This document shows positions 1 to 13,109 of a DNA stretch of 64,000 nt, one piece after another. The notes below the pieces were generated by a model. It was given only the letters and a program-made list of their open reading frames with translations. It was not told the origin of the DNA and made no database searches. This stretch comes from Morinoia aosen (taxonomy: Eukaryota; Arthropoda; Malacostraca; Amphipoda; Talitridae). A program made the translations under genes and the position numbers. The stretch covers positions 18,739,936 through 18,803,935 of the forward strand of contig CM059563.1 in NCBI GenBank assembly GCA_030386875.1, given 5' to 3'. Numbering within the stretch: position 1 is the stretch's first letter; each line of letters starts with the position of its first letter.

Positions 1-134
1 ACACTTTTTCCTCCTGGGAGTGCTAACAAGAGTCACGTCTGTCCGTCCGTCATACTTAGAAACATTTTAAGGTTACGTCCGAAGCACAGATATAAGATCA
101 AACCCCTTTGTTTTCGCGCACGAGTGCACCAGGA

Positions 135-458
135 CACGTGATCTGAGATACGTTTCCTTTGATTACAGTAGAGTTTACGTGTACTAACGGGCCTTGTACA
201 CTGGCTCATATATAGGTTTGTCCTGTTTAACAATCGAATGTACTCGCATATAAATATATGATTAGGTCTGTAGCACACACATAGCTCAATAACTTTTCAC
301 GTGATCTCAGATATGTTTCCCTTGAATAAGGTACAGAGTTTACGTGTACTAACGGGCCTTGTACACTGGCTCACATATAAGTTAGTCCTGTTTAACAATC
401 GAATGTACGCACATATGATTAGGTCTGCAGCACAGACACATAGTTCAATAACTTTTAT
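135..458 (+). repeat. Tandem duplication, two ~164 bp units
   Basis: Units start at 135 and 299 (both CACGTGATCT). They share GAGTTTACGTGTACTAACGG and TTTAACAATCGAATGTAC. A few point differences and a small deletion separate them. Confidence 0.9.
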
Positions 459-750
459 TCGAAGAAATATTCAATTTTACTCGTTTTACTGTCTTTGGAC
501 GGATGTAGCTGATGAGCAATCATTATTAGTTTCAGAATAAATCCAGAGCTATGCGGAGATTTGCATGCATCATGAAACAATACTTTTAATCCAACTTGCT
601 CATAGATTTCGAGGTCCAAATAACACAGGGAAATTTTTTTTCGCACGAGTACGTTAATCGATAAGATGGGGTTGGTTAGGATTGATTAAGTTATTCAAAC
701 TAAAAAAAGTTGGCCCGAAATTTTTCGCGGGTTCACTTACGATTTAGATT

Positions 751-1015
751 AGGTAAGTTAATTTTAGCCTCCCTAACCACAACAAAGATGTTCCGAAGAG
801 AGGAAGGATGAAGGCAATATTTAGTATGAAGCTATGAAACAAGGTATAAGCCTAAGTTGAAAAAGAAAGCCAGAGTTGCTTAAAACAGAACAGCACTGAA
901 CCGAAAAACGATGGTACTTAACCAAACAATAAAATTTATTCGATTTAAAAAAAAGAACGCCTTTCTAACTCTTAGCTCGGGGCCTTACATTTTCTCCCTG
1001 AGAGCGCTAAAACAC
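751..1015 (+). repeat. RepA dispersed repeat
   Basis: It begins TTAATTTTAGCCTCCCTAAC, then CACAACAAAGATGTTCCGAA and GAGAGGAAGGATGAAGGC, and ends TCTCCCTGAGAGCGCTAA. One of about ten copies of a ~350 bp family. It has no A/B boxes, no clear inverted termini and no open frame. Confidence 0.85.
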
Positions 1016-1689
1016 AAAATGTAATTTTTGACGGCACTTGCGAAGGTGATAAAAGAAGGCCCTATTCTTACATCGAAAACTTTTTTGAAATGACAAATAT
1101 GCAACGGTTTTCTTATTCAGAAAAATTGATTAAACAAGCGTGACGGGTAATAAAAGCTTAAATTAATTAATTCTCAAAATAATTTTTGATGTTCGAGATT
1201 TTCACTGATTGTTAGAATATGACCGAGTTTGATCAAATTCGAATATTTACAATAGTCGAGCGTCTCTTTAAAAAAAAGATCATCCCAACGCAGGTCGTAA
1301 GAAACGATGAAAACTATTAACGAGTCATTCTCGAAAATGTTCAAAAGAACTTGATACAACTCATATGCTTCCACATCAATTTAAAGAGGGAAAAGCTTAC
1401 TTTTTAGCCTCATGAAACTGGCTTCAAAGACTAGAAACGGAAACAAAATAATGTGGAATAAAGCTAATTTCAACTCTCCAGTCCAAGTGTCTTAGTACCT
1501 AGCTGGTAGGTGAGTAGCTTTTGGTGATATGATTTAAGTTTGAGGCCTTGACAGAAAACGAGTCCCCCCGTCTTTCTACGAGATGCATTATGGATCAGAA
1601 TAAAGGTTCCTGGAGGATTGACCTAATGCATTCAAATTAAGTTCCAGTTCCACTTTATTTAACGGGAAACGTGTTTACTAGTATAAGTT

Positions 1690-1800
1690 TACTTGTGAAC
1701 TTTATTCAGCCGGCCACCGAAATTAGCCACAAGTTCAATTTGTAGGTTTCGGGAACGTAGAGCGCCACTCGGAAAGTATAAGAATGTATATCAAGCTTGT
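1690..1800 (+). repeat. Dispersed repeat pair (also near 4085-4175)
   Basis: CTTTATTCAGCCGGCCACCG, then AAATTAGCCACAAGTTCAAT, matches CTTTATGCAGCCGGGCCACG … AAATTAGTCACATCAAGTTC at 4097 onward, same strand. Confidence 0.6.
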
Positions 1801-1854
1801 AGAACCAATCTCTTTTACAAAGTCATGAATCTTCACGCAGGCAAAATGGAGACT

Positions 1855-2135
1855 GGACACACAACGGGGAAGAGGTGGAGAGCGAGGAGCTGCTGGCGGT
1901 TACCACGTAACGGAACCGGGCAACAGAGGGGAGGCGGGTAGGGGAGAGTAAACAGTAAGGGTAGCGAGCGACCGAGAGGGGGCGGAGCGTCATCGCAAGC
2001 AGCGGCCGCAGCTACTACTCCTGGGGCGAGCTAGCAGGACTGAGCGCTATGAATATGGAGTACTACGGCTGTCGCTTGATTTAGCAGCTGCACTCGCTGC
2101 TGCTGCTGTCAAGAACACGATGGGGTACGCCCTGT
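1855..2135. promoter_or_regulatory. CpG-rich island, possible promoter
   Basis: A sharp GC- and CpG-rich stretch in AT-rich surroundings (GAGCGACCGAGAGGGGGCGG, AGCAGCGGCCGCAGCTACTA). It includes CAAAATGGAGAC, which resembles a YY1/Pho-type site. No exon with good splice signals could be tied to it on either strand, so this is a suggestion only. Confidence 0.25.
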
Positions 2136-2944
2136 CAGTTCGCATACAAGCTTATGAGGATCAATTCAACGAAGCTGAACGTCAATATTGGGAAGATCCT
2201 CTGCATTACATTATGCTGCTTTATTTCTATTAACAGGAAATGGAAAATTTGTGTCAATACTAATTAGATTTGATACAGTTTTCTAGCATAATTTTCAGCC
2301 AGTACTCGGAACGTAATCGTTAAGTAAGAGAAGGCCTGCGATAAATGTTGTTTATTACGGAAAAGTTCCAGAGTACAGTTCCATCACTTGCGAAGTTTGA
2401 TGACCACGAAGGTGTTGAACCATAGCACGTCAAAATTAGCTGTATGTTCGATAGGAAACCTTGGACTACTCGTGATTTTAATTCATGAGCAACGTTCGTA
2501 AATAAGTCAGCAGAGATCAAAAAAGAAAAACTTAAAAGTATATTATAAAAAAATAAAACCCTTGTTACCACGCTATTAATTTTTCAACTTGTGCAATACC
2601 TTTCAAATCTTAACACATGCTCACACTATTATTAGAAGTTAGAAATAGCACACACACACACAAAAGAATAAATCTTAGCTTTCTATCCACCAACGCTATC
2701 ATTTCATGGAAATGAGATACGTAGCGTATCCTGTGAATCGCTCACAAACAACACCCACCGAATCTGCGAGAAGAATGTCGCACTCTCTGTCAGAGAAAAG
2801 AAAAATCACCGGCATCCGGGGGAGGAAAGACAGCGGCCGAGCTAAGAAGAGGACGAGAGAGTCCTCTGTCACTTCCTTCCGGCCACAAGACAACAATATT
2901 TATAGTGGGAGTGCATGACAACTATACGAAGCGCTCTCAACACT

Positions 2945-3185
2945 TAAGCCGCAACATGCGCCACCGGTGGCCAGGAAGGGGATTTTCATAATGCTGCTAA
3001 TCAACCAGTAGTCACAAACTTAATTTTCAAAAATGCTTAATTAAATAAAAATGAAGACACAAGCTTGTTAATGTTAGCAATTTTTAAAATTGCTTACTAC
3101 AAGTGAATAAATTTGAGTTGAATATTGAACTTCAGTTTAACCAATTGCAGTCAAAGTGTTAATCTTGCCATCGGCTTATGCGGCG
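2945..3185 (+). repeat. Dispersed repeat, also inverted at 36640-36870
   Basis: GCCACCGGTGGCCAGGAAGG, then GGATTTTCATAATG … AGTAGTCACAAACT … AAATTTGAGTTGAATATTGA … CAATTGCAGTCAA. The same blocks occur in reverse order and complement at 36640-36870, just inside the intron after exon M. Confidence 0.75.
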
Positions 3186-4257
3186 CATAATACACTAATT
3201 CCATAGATGAGCTTCTAGTTCTACCATTGGTATCTATGATGATGAACATATGTACATGCAAACTCGAAATGCTTGTTTAGTCCCGCTGCTTCGAGATATC
3301 GTTTACGAACTCGGAGAAACTCGATAAATGGTTAAATTAATGTCATCTCGTTATTTAACGCTTTTTGGTTGAGTAACAGTTATATCTAAAAAACGGTGCA
3401 GAAAACTTTATAATCGACGGCGGGTACTTATGACTAAAATCGTACAATTTAAACACGCTCATTTAAAGCATTCCTTAATTCTTAGAAAAAAAAAACAGTT
3501 AAAAACTCATAAAGAAGTAAACAGCTATTTACGTCGTAAAACATGAAACATTTATTGCCGAAGAGAACCGAAATATCGATGTGTACCGCAAGTAATATTT
3601 AATCAGCACTCAGAGTTCAGCTCAAGTTAGTAAATTTAGTTTACATCAAATTGAACCACTAAGTTTCCAAATTCAACGAAAAAAATTAATCTTTATCTCG
3701 ACTGAATCATTTTCTATCAAAAACTAAATTACATTTCACAAATTCATACCACAAAACTACTCGATTTAAAATCAATTTACAGCAAGAATTTACCGATGTT
3801 CACGTGAAAAAAAAACACACACACACCAACAGCTGCAATAGTTGATTTGCTCAGATGCAAGTGAGCATGTCCAGCAAACAAGACCAAACTAAATAGAGAC
3901 TCAGTCTCGCATACGGACAGCAGCGCAGCAGACTCCGCAGCAGCTGCAGCCACCGCAAAGTAGTCCTGACGCAAGTCTCCGAAACCGTTTTTCTCTCAGT
4001 GCACACAAACGCACAGCTAATGGGTGTATATAATGGTACGTGGAGCGTGGTCCGGTGCTCGCAAGGTCAATAACTTCCACATTATGAAGATCAGGACTTT
4101 ATGCAGCCGGGCCACGGAAATTAGTCACATCAAGTTCGATTTGTCGGTTCTGAGAATGTAAAACGCCAACATGCATTATTTATTAATATTTAAACTTGAG
4201 TGAGGATATTACGACATGCATGAGATATTAAGCGTATTCGATTGTATATTAGATTTT

Positions 4258-4575
4258 GAGTTCAGTTTTAGCCTCAGTAACCACAACAGAGGTGTCTCCA
4301 AGAGAGAAAAGAGGAAGCACTGTTTTGTATGGAGTGAAGGAAACTGAGAATCGATGCACAATGTGTCCTCAAACTCTGCGTACTGAAACACAAAAATTGA
4401 ATAAAGTGGTAGGGGTAGAAGAAACTAACAGCAGTGGACCGAAAATATGGTCCGTTATGATATTGCACGCCAATTTTACTTCAACAAAAGTCAGACTCCT
4501 TTACGCTTCAGCTTGGGACTTCACATTTTTCCCCTTGAAAGCATCAATTCCCTTAGATACATTGAGGGAATTTTT
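4258..4575 (+). repeat. RepA dispersed repeat
   Basis: A diverged copy: TTTTAGCCTCAGTAACCACA, GAATCGATGCACAATGTG, and an end block CTTGAAAGCATCAATTCCC. The 126-residue frame across it is a chance product of the repeat. Confidence 0.75.
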
Positions 4576-4639
4576 TCACAATCGCTGGGTATCGCATAAA
4601 CGTACGAATGGAATCACGGTCTTTGCTCATCTGTAAATT

Positions 4640-7080
4640 TTACGTTGCAATTTAAGATTCAACTTTCTCATCTTTCGTGTTATAATGAACAAACGGGAAA
4701 ACAAATCACTCTTAACGAAAAGGCTATACTATACGGATATGCACGAATAAAAAAGTTTTCCTCCGTATAATTGTCACAACACTTACTAAATCCTGCGACA
4801 GCTGGTTTTGGCCTTGGCATTTAGCTGGGAGGTTAGTCACAGCCTGGAGTAAAAGGCATTAGTGAAAAAAAAATTAGTTTCTTCATTCTTCGCCAAAAAT
4901 ATCCTTAAAATAGTTAATTTACTTCATCACTTCACCCTAAAATCATCACACAACCCCTTCACACTCAAAGTATAAAAGAACAGTTTCACTTTAATCAGAT
5001 ATAACTATAATTGTACGTGGCTAATGCAAAATTATTTAAGAAGAAAATACATAGACGCATCGAACGCAACACCTCAAAAGTTGACTAATCCTGAATCTAG
5101 ATGCTCAAATGGAACACTTCAAGGCCATTTCAATACTATAAATTTTCATCACTAAAAACCATGAGAACAATTTATTCCACAACACGACCGCTGAATGGCA
5201 ACGCTCAACAGCTCCTCCATGGAAGTATTCCGAGATGCGGGTAGCCATCTTGCGTACATCAACTTCATGACTTTAATGATCACGGCAAGCGGTGGAAAAA
5301 ACAGTACACACAACCGACACAAAGGATGAACTTAAGTAAAAGATGGATTGTTGCACGCTACAAAGGCTTACATGAAAGGGTTTTTTGTTTACTGAAAGAA
5401 GAAAGGCAGGATGATGATTTACAAAAACGAATGATGAGTCGTTCTCGTTTCCTTTCTTTTAAGGCCTTCTTACCAGAGTTCCATCATTGGTACGAGAGAC
5501 GAAAGTTAAAAATAAAGTTTCTATTTTTTTAATCTATATACGCTTTTAGTTTTTGATTATTTAGCAAGAAATGAGAAGTTAAGACCTTTGAATAAAAAAA
5601 AAGTATTGAAGAATTCATTGGTACGACGAAAAGTTCATGTAAGGTACATAATTGGCAAATGGAAATGAATTGATAATCGCTCGACGATCAACTGGAAATT
5701 AAATTTTATTGTCATTTCTTTCGATGAAAAATTTTCCAATAACAAAAACAGAACATAAAACTCATGTTGAATGTTCACACACACACAACAATTACTTGCG
5801 GCTTGGAAAACGAATGTAATGGTTGACCCAGGGCACACTTTATAGACTGTCATTAATAATGATGCAAATGGTGCAAATAATGTATTCAATGGAGGGAGAC
5901 AGCAGAAGCGTATCCACGAATTTGTCAAACTTAACACACACACACGAAAGCCGTCGACGCAGCAGTACTACAAGCAAAGATGTACGAGTCATGAAAGAAA
6001 ATTAGACGCTTCACGAAGCAGAAACGATCTTCAAATTGATAGCAAAATTTCCGAATGCATATCAAACTTAGACATATTGTATTTAAAATAAATATATACC
6101 AACCGAAATTTGCACGAAAAAACGCTGCATAAATGAATAAAATTTACTTGCATGAAATGGCCGACCAGCCCAATGGAAAAAGAAATACTTATGTAGAAAA
6201 ATGTTTCTAAACTTTCTTACAGTCATTACGGCCTCACAGTTTCTAGCAGGTTAAGGGAATTGTTCTGTGATCAGCGCTAGTGTTGCTGCATAGATTTTTA
6301 CATTTATTGGCATTTATTGCCGAAATGCGCCATCGCATGCATGAGATTTTTACTTACACTGCTTATTTCTCTTGCTTTCTAGTTCTGTTTTTTACTTTAT
6401 AGCATGATACAAAGTATCACTTGAGCCAATGCATGAAAAATGGAACCACCACTTATCAGCTGATACTGAAACGGCAGCTGATAAAACGCACCTTTACACC
6501 CAAGAAATTCATTCCCTGCCCTGAGTTATATTAACAAAAGCATATGAGAGTCAAAAGTAGGCCCTGCAAGCTATGTGGTTAAATTAAATTTACCTGAGAA
6601 ATGCTGGACTGTAATACGAACACAAGCAAGATCTTGTTTGGGGATAGAAAAAACACGCACATAACCGTTAATATTGAAAACTCCACATTGTAATGAGTGA
6701 CATGCTCCGCTGAGCGTAGCACATACAAACCGGTTCGTAAATCATAGATATTTCAATATTACATGGAGTTCCAGAGTCCAGACACGAGCGATTTTTACCC
6801 CCCATTTTCTTACTTTTCTCCCAGAAATGTTGGGAAAGAAGATCGCATTTGCCTCAAAATTAAACGATCGCATATATGGGTTACTTGAACTGGACTATCA
6901 ACTCATTATTCTGTAGCTGAACTTGTATCGGCAGAGTATAAAAAATGTTCATCTTTTTCCATGAACGATCAATCACAATTGTAGAAATAAAAAAGAATCA
7001 ACAATACAACAGGACACAATTACTACACAAAACCGCCAACCTAGGACTCCTTTTAAGAACCACAACTTAGGCAGCGATTA
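4640..7080. other. Stretch without recognisable gene
   Basis: AT-rich; only chance ORFs of 60-100 codons and short CA runs (about 5778-5788 and 5935-5945). Nothing with family resemblance was seen on either strand. Confidence 0.6.
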
Positions 7081-7340
7081 GGATACAAGTGGGACCAGCA
7101 GAAAAAAGCGGTCAGGAAGGCTACAAATGAATGCGGTACCAATTGCGAATCAAGGAAAGGTAGCAATCACGAGCTGAGGCACGAGCAGAGGCGGCAGTTC
7201 AGGGCACGACGAGGCTTCATCATCGTCAGTAATAGGAGGCACATCCGCAGAATCAGAGGCTCCTACTCGCTCTTACGTTGCTGATGCAGCAGCTCAAACT
7301 TCAGCGGAAGCACTTTGACATCCAAACAAATGCAGGGCGG
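7080..7340. other. GC-richer island with coding-like fragments
   Basis: The minus strand gives VGASDSADVPPITDDDEASS and then CPELPPLLVPQLVIATFP before a stop. Just upstream in another frame it gives DVKVLPLKFELLHQQRK. The two look like a frameshifted relic of a real coding sequence, perhaps a transposon or retrocopy. No family was recognised. Confidence 0.3.
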
Positions 7341-8512
7341 GCCAGAAGTAACTAACCCAGTAAATAGGATACCGAAATAAACCATAAAAGTGTTGTTCTT
7401 TCAAATAAAACAAGTTTCAACTCAGTTTTCCTTTTGTTAGTAAATTAGAAGGGTCAGTTTCTTCTGAAGCCCCTCACTGTATGAGCTAATCAACTAAATA
7501 ATGGATCTAAATATCTCAAAACGCATCGATAGATCAATAATTTTTCTATGCATTCTAACCCCGCATTCGGCGGAGCTCGCGCGTATCCAGAATACGGCCA
7601 ACCGTCCAGAACTTGTGACAGGTGACGCCATCATTCGTCTTGGTGACGCCTGTCAGCTGCAGTCTGGAAGGTCGGACGAGTTTCGCTAGAAAGATTGATC
7701 ATTGTTTTGTGCTAGAAGACTCTCGTGCCGCCAGCGACCTACATTCATAAGTCAGGAATTTGTACCTACTGCAGTAATTCAGCACATAGCCTGAAGGAAA
7801 GCCATAACAAGTTAGAGTGTGCTGATTACATAGCAAAGGTAACCGTAGCAATGTAAGAGTTGTTATATTAATTTTTGATATAATTTAAAACGGCTGAATT
7901 CATGCACAATAAGAACAGATTGTATAGCGTACCACAAAATACCATATCTTCATTTATTAATAAACTGTGAATGATAAAAAAAATTAGCGAAGCACATTGT
8001 ATTCTGTGAAGTGACCTTCAGCGTCACAGCGCACAGTATGTATCCCACATGCACTCTTATCACGACAGTTATCCAACTAAAAGAGAAAAAACTTGCTTCC
8101 TTGAACCCAAAGCCACTTAATGGCCCTTCCTCTCTTAATGAAGCTTACTGTATTAACCTCGAGTTAATAAAATTTCACAGTTATCAGCGTCCTTCATCGG
8201 TGAAGAACGAAGTCTCCAGAGCACGCGGTAATGAATAACCTCAAGCTTTAGGATTCTCATAATACGTGCAGGACGACAGCACCATATTTGAATCTAATGG
8301 GACTCATTCTTAAAAACCTCATCGCAATCGTACATAAAATCAAGATTTTATCTTTGCATACCACGCAACAGCCATCCGGCACTACCGTTTATAAACGTGC
8401 GCAAGCCGAGCGTACTCGGCGCATAAATAGCACCAATGCAGTCGTAAATGGAGAACGTGTTGCAGAAACGCACTATGAACACTACCTTGCACGATTTTGG
8501 CAAGGCAAATGA

Positions 8513-8640
8513 GAATTCAAATTAATTCGAATAATTGAACCGTGAGTGAAATCAAGAATTCAGTTTAATTCGAATAATTGAAACCGGAGTCGAACCAAGA
8601 ATTCAGTTTAATTCGAATAATTGAACCGTGAGTCTAATCA
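8513..8640 (+). repeat. 43 bp tandem repeat, three units
   Basis: Units start at 8513, 8556 and 8599, each GAATTCA(A/G)(A/T)TTAATTCGAATAATTGAA. The unit contains TTAATTCGAATAATT, which is close to self-complementary. Confidence 0.9.
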
Positions 8641-8839
8641 GGGATACCGGTAACCAAACCAGTCCAGACACAGACGTCGAGACGGTAACCAGCAGTGATG
8701 GTGCAAACACAGACGAGGGCGCTTGTCGGCACGCAAGTAAACTCGGGGAATGGCTTCGAGTCACGTTCGTGATCACCGAAGCCAGCCGAACATCTTTAGA
8801 GGACCCGCATCATGGAACACGGAAGGACTTTGCTCAGTA

Positions 8840-11300
8840 AAATATCCTAAAAAGAAGAAAATACTCTTAAAAATCGTTCGCTCTTCCAATATCTGTGCAC
8901 AGCCGTAATATCTGAAACAATAATCGTCATGGGTTGTACTATTTAAATTAGAAACTTTTTCAAACTTTCCTATACGTTTCTTACTTCCTAATAATTATAG
9001 TTTGAAAAATTGAACTCTGAAAAGTGTATCATCGTTATTTCACCCAGATTTTTTTTTACTAAATCCACAAAAGCGAATCACCGACATCAGTTTAGGGACG
9101 GAACTGCCACTTCGTCCTTTAAAAAGCACATTAGTGCACAAATTCGACGAGCAATAAAATATATAAGCATTTATAGCGAGTATAGAACACAACAGTAAAC
9201 TAGAGCAGTCAAAGGTTAAATTGAAGCGAATTCATGTAGATGAGCAAAATTTAATTTTTATCGTGTAACATGTTCTGTTCTATGTACAGGTCTGTGACAG
9301 GCTTGCCAAGCCCTCAAAATGTGCCACAAGCCCTCACATATACACTGCAAACATAGCTTTCAATCATAGAACTCGATAGTATTCGTAAAATGCGCAGCCT
9401 ATCCCTGGGACCACCTAATCTTCTGAAACGAGTTATAAGTGAAGCGAATAATTTATACCTTTCCACCACCAGAATGATCCGAGTACTCTGATGTCACCTA
9501 ATACGAATTCATACGTAAAATTACCTCGTAACTCGACTACACCAAACTGTAAAATCAAACAAGCACTGATACTGACACATGATCCAACCATCACTGAAAA
9601 TACTCTTTTGACCAAGACAGGTACAAAATCAACGCTTACACCTTTGATATCATAAGACAGCTCATCCCTACTTTCTTACGTGTCTCTCGCTTTATAAAGC
9701 AAGGGAACTTGGTGTGAAACAGTATCAGTGATACCCGAGAAAAACAGCTCTACACGCGCGCTCCTGTTGTTCTAGTGTATATAAAGAGAGCGGTGGGAGG
9801 GGAGAAGAGGTGCTACAGTAATTTCGTGACTTAGTGAAAACAACCACGGATCAACCGTAAATTGGCTCTCAGGTGATGCAGCAAAAACGGAAATAGCGAG
9901 AAAGGGTTTGTAAAGAAAGCCTAGGTAGAAAATGGAGCAAAATAGTAATGGCTATTACAGAATCCTGTTTTAAATCTATAAACAATCGTTTCAGACATGT
10001 AAAGATTCGTGAAAAACATTTTGATCCAACACTTGGTCAGAAAAAAATCATAAATAATAATCCCTCGCACACAGATATAAGTTACCTCAGTTGACCATCA
10101 AACATTTGGGGGCGCTCACATAACCATAAAGAAATGAGTATTCACAATTACTTTTTGTCACAGGTAAAAACAGTTCCTACAATAAAAATAATCATCACAA
10201 GAGTTTATTAATATAAATCATTGACATCAGACTTTAGGTAGTAACTTCGCACAAAGTGGATCATTAAAGGTACAACGAAACATACTATTTTAGTGAGATG
10301 AATAACGTAATGTTTAAATCTTAATTAACATAAGAAAAGCACGTGATGCATAGTTGGCGTCAGTAAATAAAAAGTAACATAAGTGGCAGCGACCGGACAC
10401 CAAGCTCATATGTACGTATCAGTTCACTAATTAAGCAGCAATTTATTAAGCGAGAGAAAAGGACGACCATAAGTTTAAATTCCCTCGTGTTAATAAAATT
10501 TACATAATATTAGTGTCCTTCATCACGTAAATATGCTGGTAGTAAGTTGGAATGCTACACGTTAGTTGAATGACTGGTTATTCAATATTTTTCTATTGCT
10601 GTTACATTTACAAAAAACCAACAAATACTTTACTTCAAATATCCGCGTTGTATTCCAGTATTCGTGGTTTCCAAATTTTAAAACTAAAAAGTTGCTTGCG
10701 TTCTGAAGGCATTTTTCAGCCACCACAAAACCGAACTCTAAAAATATTTTCTCAACCGAAGGCAGACATGTTTCCGTTGGTCACGTAACCTGCCGAAGTC
10801 TGTTTGTGTCAGTAGCGCGCAAAACAAAGTCTGCTGCAAGATCCTTCCCACTTCCTGCCTTAGTTTCTATTCCTCCGCTCCACAGTGACAGGAAGTTCTG
10901 AGCAGATTCTTTTTGACCTCATCCATTGGTAGGAAATATCGGTTTGCTTCTCGGCAAGGGGGTTGCTAGGAGTTACTTCCACTACCCGACAAAAGGAGTT
11001 GATGCTGGGTCTTCTAAAGCGAGAAGACCATTTCACTACACCTGGTAATGGCGTAAGGCTGGGATTTTGTCTCTCACGACACTATTTCATTAAAATAGAA
11101 GTGATTCGAAGGCAGGGTTGAACCTTCAAAGTTACGCAGCCGCGGATATCTCGCATAGAAATCACCATGCAGATTTGATCAAAAACAACACATAACTGCC
11201 AAACTTGACGCTGAAAACCCAAGTATTAGATACATTGCCCGATTTAAAAATATTACACACACTTGAGCAATAGTTTGAGGCTGCTCAAAACATTTCAACA
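8840..11300. other. Stretch without recognisable gene
   Basis: AT-rich, with no supported ORF. TTAATAAAATTT…GTCCTTCATC near 10490 repeats the block at about 8163, another sign of old dispersed repeats. Confidence 0.55.
9775..9820 (+). promoter_or_regulatory. Possible TATA-type core promoter
   Basis: GTGTATATAAAGAGAGCGG is followed about 30 bp later by GCTACAGTAATTT, an acceptable initiator spacing. There is no convincing ORF downstream. Confidence 0.2.
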
Positions 11301-11318
11301 CCAATAAATTTGTTATAT

Positions 11319-11692
11319 AATTTAAATCTGAACCGAAAATTGGGTATTAGTATCGTCGAATCTAAACTGAATAACTACGTATTAATACCGTTAATAATCT
11401 AAAATTGGAAAAATGAGTATTAATATTATTAAATTTAAACTGGAAAATTGAGTATTAGTATCGTTAAATCTAAAACCGGGAGACTACTGAGTTTTACTGA
11501 ACATAAGTATCATTAAATCTAAACTGGGAAACTGAGTTTTAGTATCGTCGAATCTAAACTGAAAAACTGAGTATTAATAACGTTAAATCTAAAACTAGAA
11601 AACTACTGAGTAAAAGTATCGTTAAATCTAAACTGGGAAATTGAGTATTGGTATCGTGTATCGTCAAATCAAACATTGAAAACTGAGTACAT
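11319..11692 (+). repeat. ~35 bp minisatellite, about nine to ten diverged units
   Basis: The recurring unit is TCTAAACTGGGAAACTGAGT then ATTAGTATCGTTAAA, with length changes between 33 and 48 bp. It does not encode a sustained open frame. Confidence 0.88.
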
Positions 11693-12137
11693 ATTTGTAT
11701 CAAGGCAAGTACGGGGCCAGGGCAAAGTCCCAATAGGGGGCTGGACAAGTGTGTACTCCCAGCTCTGAGCCACAAGTTCCCTCCTCTCAAGGAAAACAAA
11801 GAGCACGGGTGGGCAGCTGCAGGAAGAGTTACAGCAACAAGAACAAAAGCAGCTGAAGCACCAGCTGCACTACCAACAGGGAAGGATAGCTACACGTACG
11901 CCGGATGCCCAGGACAAGAAATGGCGGATGACGCATGTTCACATTTGTATTTGAATTACAAGATTCCTGTTTAAATGCAAATATCATACAATACGAGCTT
12001 TAACGCATAATGCAGATCTATAATAGAGTTATTTAATTACTTACAGGGCGTACATTTATTGATGATATTTTCCTAAATCTGACAGATTAAATTGTTCAGC
12101 AAAAAATTGATCAGAACGCTTAACACCAATTAAATTA

Positions 12138-12492
12138 AACGTTAGTTTAAGCCATGCTAATTGCTAAAAAAGCGTTCCGAAGAGAGGAAGGAGGAAGGCC
12201 CCATTTAGTATGGAGATAATGGAACGCGGAATCTATGCAGAAGGGGCATAGAAACAGTAAGTGTAGGAAGAAGTTTATGAAAGAAAATAAAAGTTGAAGA
12301 AGAAGTAGTGGGTGCTGAAAAACAGGACCGCAGTGAACTGAAAAAACGCGGTTCTTAACAAACAAAAAACATTTCATTTCAACAAAAAAATGGCATACCT
12401 AACTCTCAGCTCAGGCCTGCACACATTTCCCCCTGAGAGTGCTAATTCCCCTAGATACAATCGTTGTATCCCCCTGAGGAGCCATAAGTTAG
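12138..12492 (+). repeat. RepA dispersed repeat, long copy
   Basis: It contains GTTCCGAAGAGAGGAAGGAG, GGCCCCATTTAGTATGGAGA, AATCTATGCAGAAGGGGC, the end block CATTTCCCCCTGAGAGTGCT, and the terminal palindrome-like ATACAATCGTTGTATCCCCC. Confidence 0.85.
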
Positions 12493-12810
12493 AAAGTCAC
12501 AGAATAATATCATTACATCGGAATTCGTGGCAAAAAAATCATTTTAAAAACAGCACACTAAATGGAGATATGTCGCGTGTTTGTGCAGTGACTGGAACAC
12601 GCGAGAGAAGTTCAGAAAGCGAGCACACGTGCAGCGACGTGCATCACCGCGACGCTGTGCGAGTGCACGGAGGAGCGACGTCACGCCTGACGGGGCTGCT
12701 AACGAGCACAGCGCACTGTGGTGACAAACTCGAGTACGTGGTGTGGGTCGTAAGTACCACACACTTTTTTCTTTGGTGCATTTCATTAGAAGTAGGATCT
12801 ATCGAAATTT

Positions 12811-13108
12811 GAATTAAGTTGATCTAAGCATGTCTAACCACAACAAAGTTGTTCTCAATGGAGGAAAAAACACTTCGACTGGAATGAAAGGAACGGGAAA
12901 ACTATGCACAAGGTTTCTCCCAGCATCTTGCCCATAGAGACGGTTAAAAAATAGGAATGACCCGAAAAAGACGGTCCATAACAAAACAAAAAATATATTC
13001 TTTTTGAACAAAAGATTTTCAGCTCAAGACCGTACATCTTTTCTCTGAAGGCGCTAATCCCAAAGATACATTAGTAACATTACTTGTATCATCCAGAGGG
13101 GAAGAATC
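12811..13108 (+). repeat. RepA dispersed repeat
   Basis: It starts TGTCTAACCACAACAAAGTT and ends near TTGTATCATCCAGAGGGG. It sits 320 bp from the preceding copy in the same orientation. Confidence 0.75.
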
Positions 13109-13109
13109 T

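Noticed and set aside
12390-12812. 140-codon plus-strand ORF
   Set aside because: Starts inside the end of a RepA copy and crosses a CpG-rich patch; composition artefact.
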